A stretch of 64,000 bases of DNA, taken from NCBI GenBank assembly GCA_947503935.1, contig CANNFR010000008.1, forward strand, positions 277,339-341,338. Direction: 5' to 3'. The stretch is from an uncultured Paracoccaceae bacterium (GTDB lineage Bacteria > Pseudomonadota > Alphaproteobacteria > Rhodobacterales > Rhodobacteraceae). Shown here one piece after another: positions 63,012 to 64,000 of the stretch; positions within the stretch are counted from its first letter, which is position 1, and each line of letters begins with the position of its first letter. The notes beneath the pieces were generated by a model. That model did not search any database. It was not told where the DNA came from and saw nothing but the letters and a program-made list of their open reading frames with translations. A program made the position numbers and the translations under genes.

Positions 63012-63931
63012 CACTGACCGAGACCGCCTCTGGCGTCTTCACCATCGCCGTAACCCCCTTTCTGCCCGACGGCGCGCTTGACCTCGACAGCGTTGACCGG
63101 ATGACCGATTTCTACGTTCAGAAAGGCGCGACCGGCCTGACGATCCTTGGCATCATGGGCGAAGCGCCCAAGCTCGGCCACGCCGAAAGCCTGCAGGTGG
63201 TCCGCCGCGTTCTGGCCCGCACCGATCTGCCCGTCATCGTCGGCGTCACGGCGCCGGGCTTCGCCGCGATGAAGGGGCTGGCCGAAGATGCGATGGCCGC
63301 AGGTGCGGCGGGCGTGATGGTGGCGCCGGTGGGCGGGTTGAAATCCGACGATCAGATCGCAGGCTACTTCGCAGGCGTGGCCGAGACTTTGGGCGATATC
63401 CCATGGGTTTTGCAGGACTTTCCGCTGGTGACTGGCGTTCATATCCCGCCCAAGGTTATCCTGAAAGTTGTCGAGGATTGCCCCACCTGCGTGATGCTCA
63501 AGCACGAGGATTGGCCGGGGCTCGAGAAGATCAGCGCGCTCCGCCGTGCCTCGGATCAGGGCGCGCGGCGCATCTCGATCCTCTGCGGCAATGGCGGCCA
63601 GTTCTTGCCCGAAGAGATGGAGCGTGGCGCAGATGGCGCGATGACGGGCTTTGCCTATCCTGAGATGATGGCCGAGGTGGTGCGCCTGTTCTACGCGGGC
63701 GAGCGTGAGCGCATGCATCGGCTCTTCGCGCCCTACCTCCCGCTTATCCGCTACGAAAGCCAGCCCGGCGCGGGCCTTGCCGTGCGCAAGCATATCCTGG
63801 CCAAGCGCGGCGCCATCGCCCACCCCACGATCCGCCGCCCCGGCGCGCCCCTTGGCCCGGCAGCGGTGGCCGAGGTTGACGCGATCGTCGCGCGGCAAGA
63901 CGCAGAGCTTACCCGATTGGGAGCGGGATAA
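63008..63931 (+). CDS. DapA-superfamily aldolase/lyase, non-DHDPS
   Basis: 307-residue TIM-barrel lyase of the dihydrodipicolinate synthase superfamily. The Schiff-base lysine is Lys165 (VMLKHED). However, the GTTGE substrate loop reads GIMGE here and the usual tyrosine before the NxP motif is replaced (VLQDFP), so it is unlikely to make dihydrodipicolinate. It probably cleaves or condenses a pyruvate-like product. Last gene of the hydantoinase operon by overlap; a hairpin follows the stop. Confidence 0.88.
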   Translation: MTLTETASGVFTIAVTPFLPDGALDLDSVDRMTDFYVQKGATGLTILGIMGEAPKLGHAESLQVVRRVLARTDLPVIVGVTAPGFAAMKGLAEDAMAAGAAGVMVAPVGGLKSDDQIAGYFAGVAETLGDIPWVLQDFPLVTGVHIPPKVILKVVEDCPTCVMLKHEDWPGLEKISALRRASDQGARRISILCGNGGQFLPEEMERGADGAMTGFAYPEMMAEVVRLFYAGERERMHRLFAPYLPLIRYESQPGAGLAVRKHILAKRGAIAHPTIRRPGAPLGPAAVAEVDAIVARQDAELTRLGAG

Positions 63932-63955
63932 GCCTGACAGAAAGGTTTCAGGCTT
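63930..63955 (+). terminator. Hairpin after the hydantoinase operon
   Basis: AAGCCTGA (63930-63937) and TCAGGCTT (63948-63955) form a perfect 8-base stem with a 10-base loop, beginning within the stop codon of the last gene. A short pyrimidine tract follows. It may end the operon; the remaining 45 bases show nothing else. Confidence 0.55.
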
Positions 63956-64000
63956 CTCCGTGGTTTATCACTGTGACCCGCCGGAAAATCATCACTCATC

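Noticed and set aside
1..64000. tRNA, rRNA, CRISPR arrays, prophage or intact insertion sequences
   Set aside because: Reading the intergenic stretches gave no cloverleaf, no regularly spaced repeats, and no transposase, integrase or phage structural genes.

Overview
The window reads as a chromosomal segment of a GC-rich marine or soil alphaproteobacterium of the Rhodobacteraceae (Roseobacter) type. This is inferred from the bamA-skp-fabZ-lpxA-lpxI-lpxB block using LpxI rather than LpxH, the BamE/DUF177 divergent pair, the aglEFGAK operon with LacI regulator, the OlsB-type acyltransferase, Rhodobacteraceae-style intergenic repeats, and the dense GC-rich coding with ATGA-coupled genes. No rRNA, tRNA, CRISPR or intact insertion sequence was found.

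1-8.8 kb is a nitrogen-acquisition island. A peptide-type ABC transporter (partial binding protein, two permeases, fused double ATPase) runs into an AtzF-like allophanate hydrolase and a RidA-family protein. Convergent to it is a fully overlapping operon for a cobalt-type nitrile hydratase whose beta subunit is split into two genes, followed by an amidase. 8.8-11.2 kb is compositionally different (visibly lower GC), with a gene-poor stretch carrying a long stem-loop and a small ArsR-SRPBCC-VOC operon.

11.2-27.9 kb is mixed housekeeping: an aspartyl/asparaginyl hydroxylase-like protein, a small ribbon-helix-helix-like protein and a 32-residue lysine-rich mini-protein, a fused iron(III)-type permease, tryptophan 2,3-dioxygenase, an M48 peptidase, a PIN protein, an RlmI-type methyltransferase, the Entner-Doudoroff genes edd and eda flanking a repeat pair, OlsB, MsrB, two TetR-regulated divergent units, BamE and DUF177.

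27.1-42 kb is the envelope and core block, mostly on the minus strand: trmJ, lpxB, lpxI, lpxA, fabZ, skp, bamA, rseP, dxr, cdsA, uppS, frr, an unknown secreted protein and pyrH, with miaA divergent from pyrH.

42-60.4 kb is carbohydrate and peptide uptake: an AraC-type regulator with a Tat-exported family 5 binding protein and unusual peptide-type ABC transporter, then the alpha-glucoside operon aglEFGAK divergent from lacI-type aglR, a GH1 beta-glucosidase and glucokinase. Glucose released by AglA and the GH1 enzyme can be phosphorylated by Glk and routed through Edd/Eda in this window. Palindromes with an AGCGCT core lie in both the agl and edd control regions.

60.5-63.9 kb is a tightly overlapping operon of a dihydropyrimidinase/hydantoinase, a VOC protein, an Asp/Glu/hydantoin-racemase family protein and a DapA-superfamily lyase that lacks the dihydrodipicolinate synthase active-site signature. 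I regard this and the three-gene nitrile hydratase as the best candidates for under-described biology.
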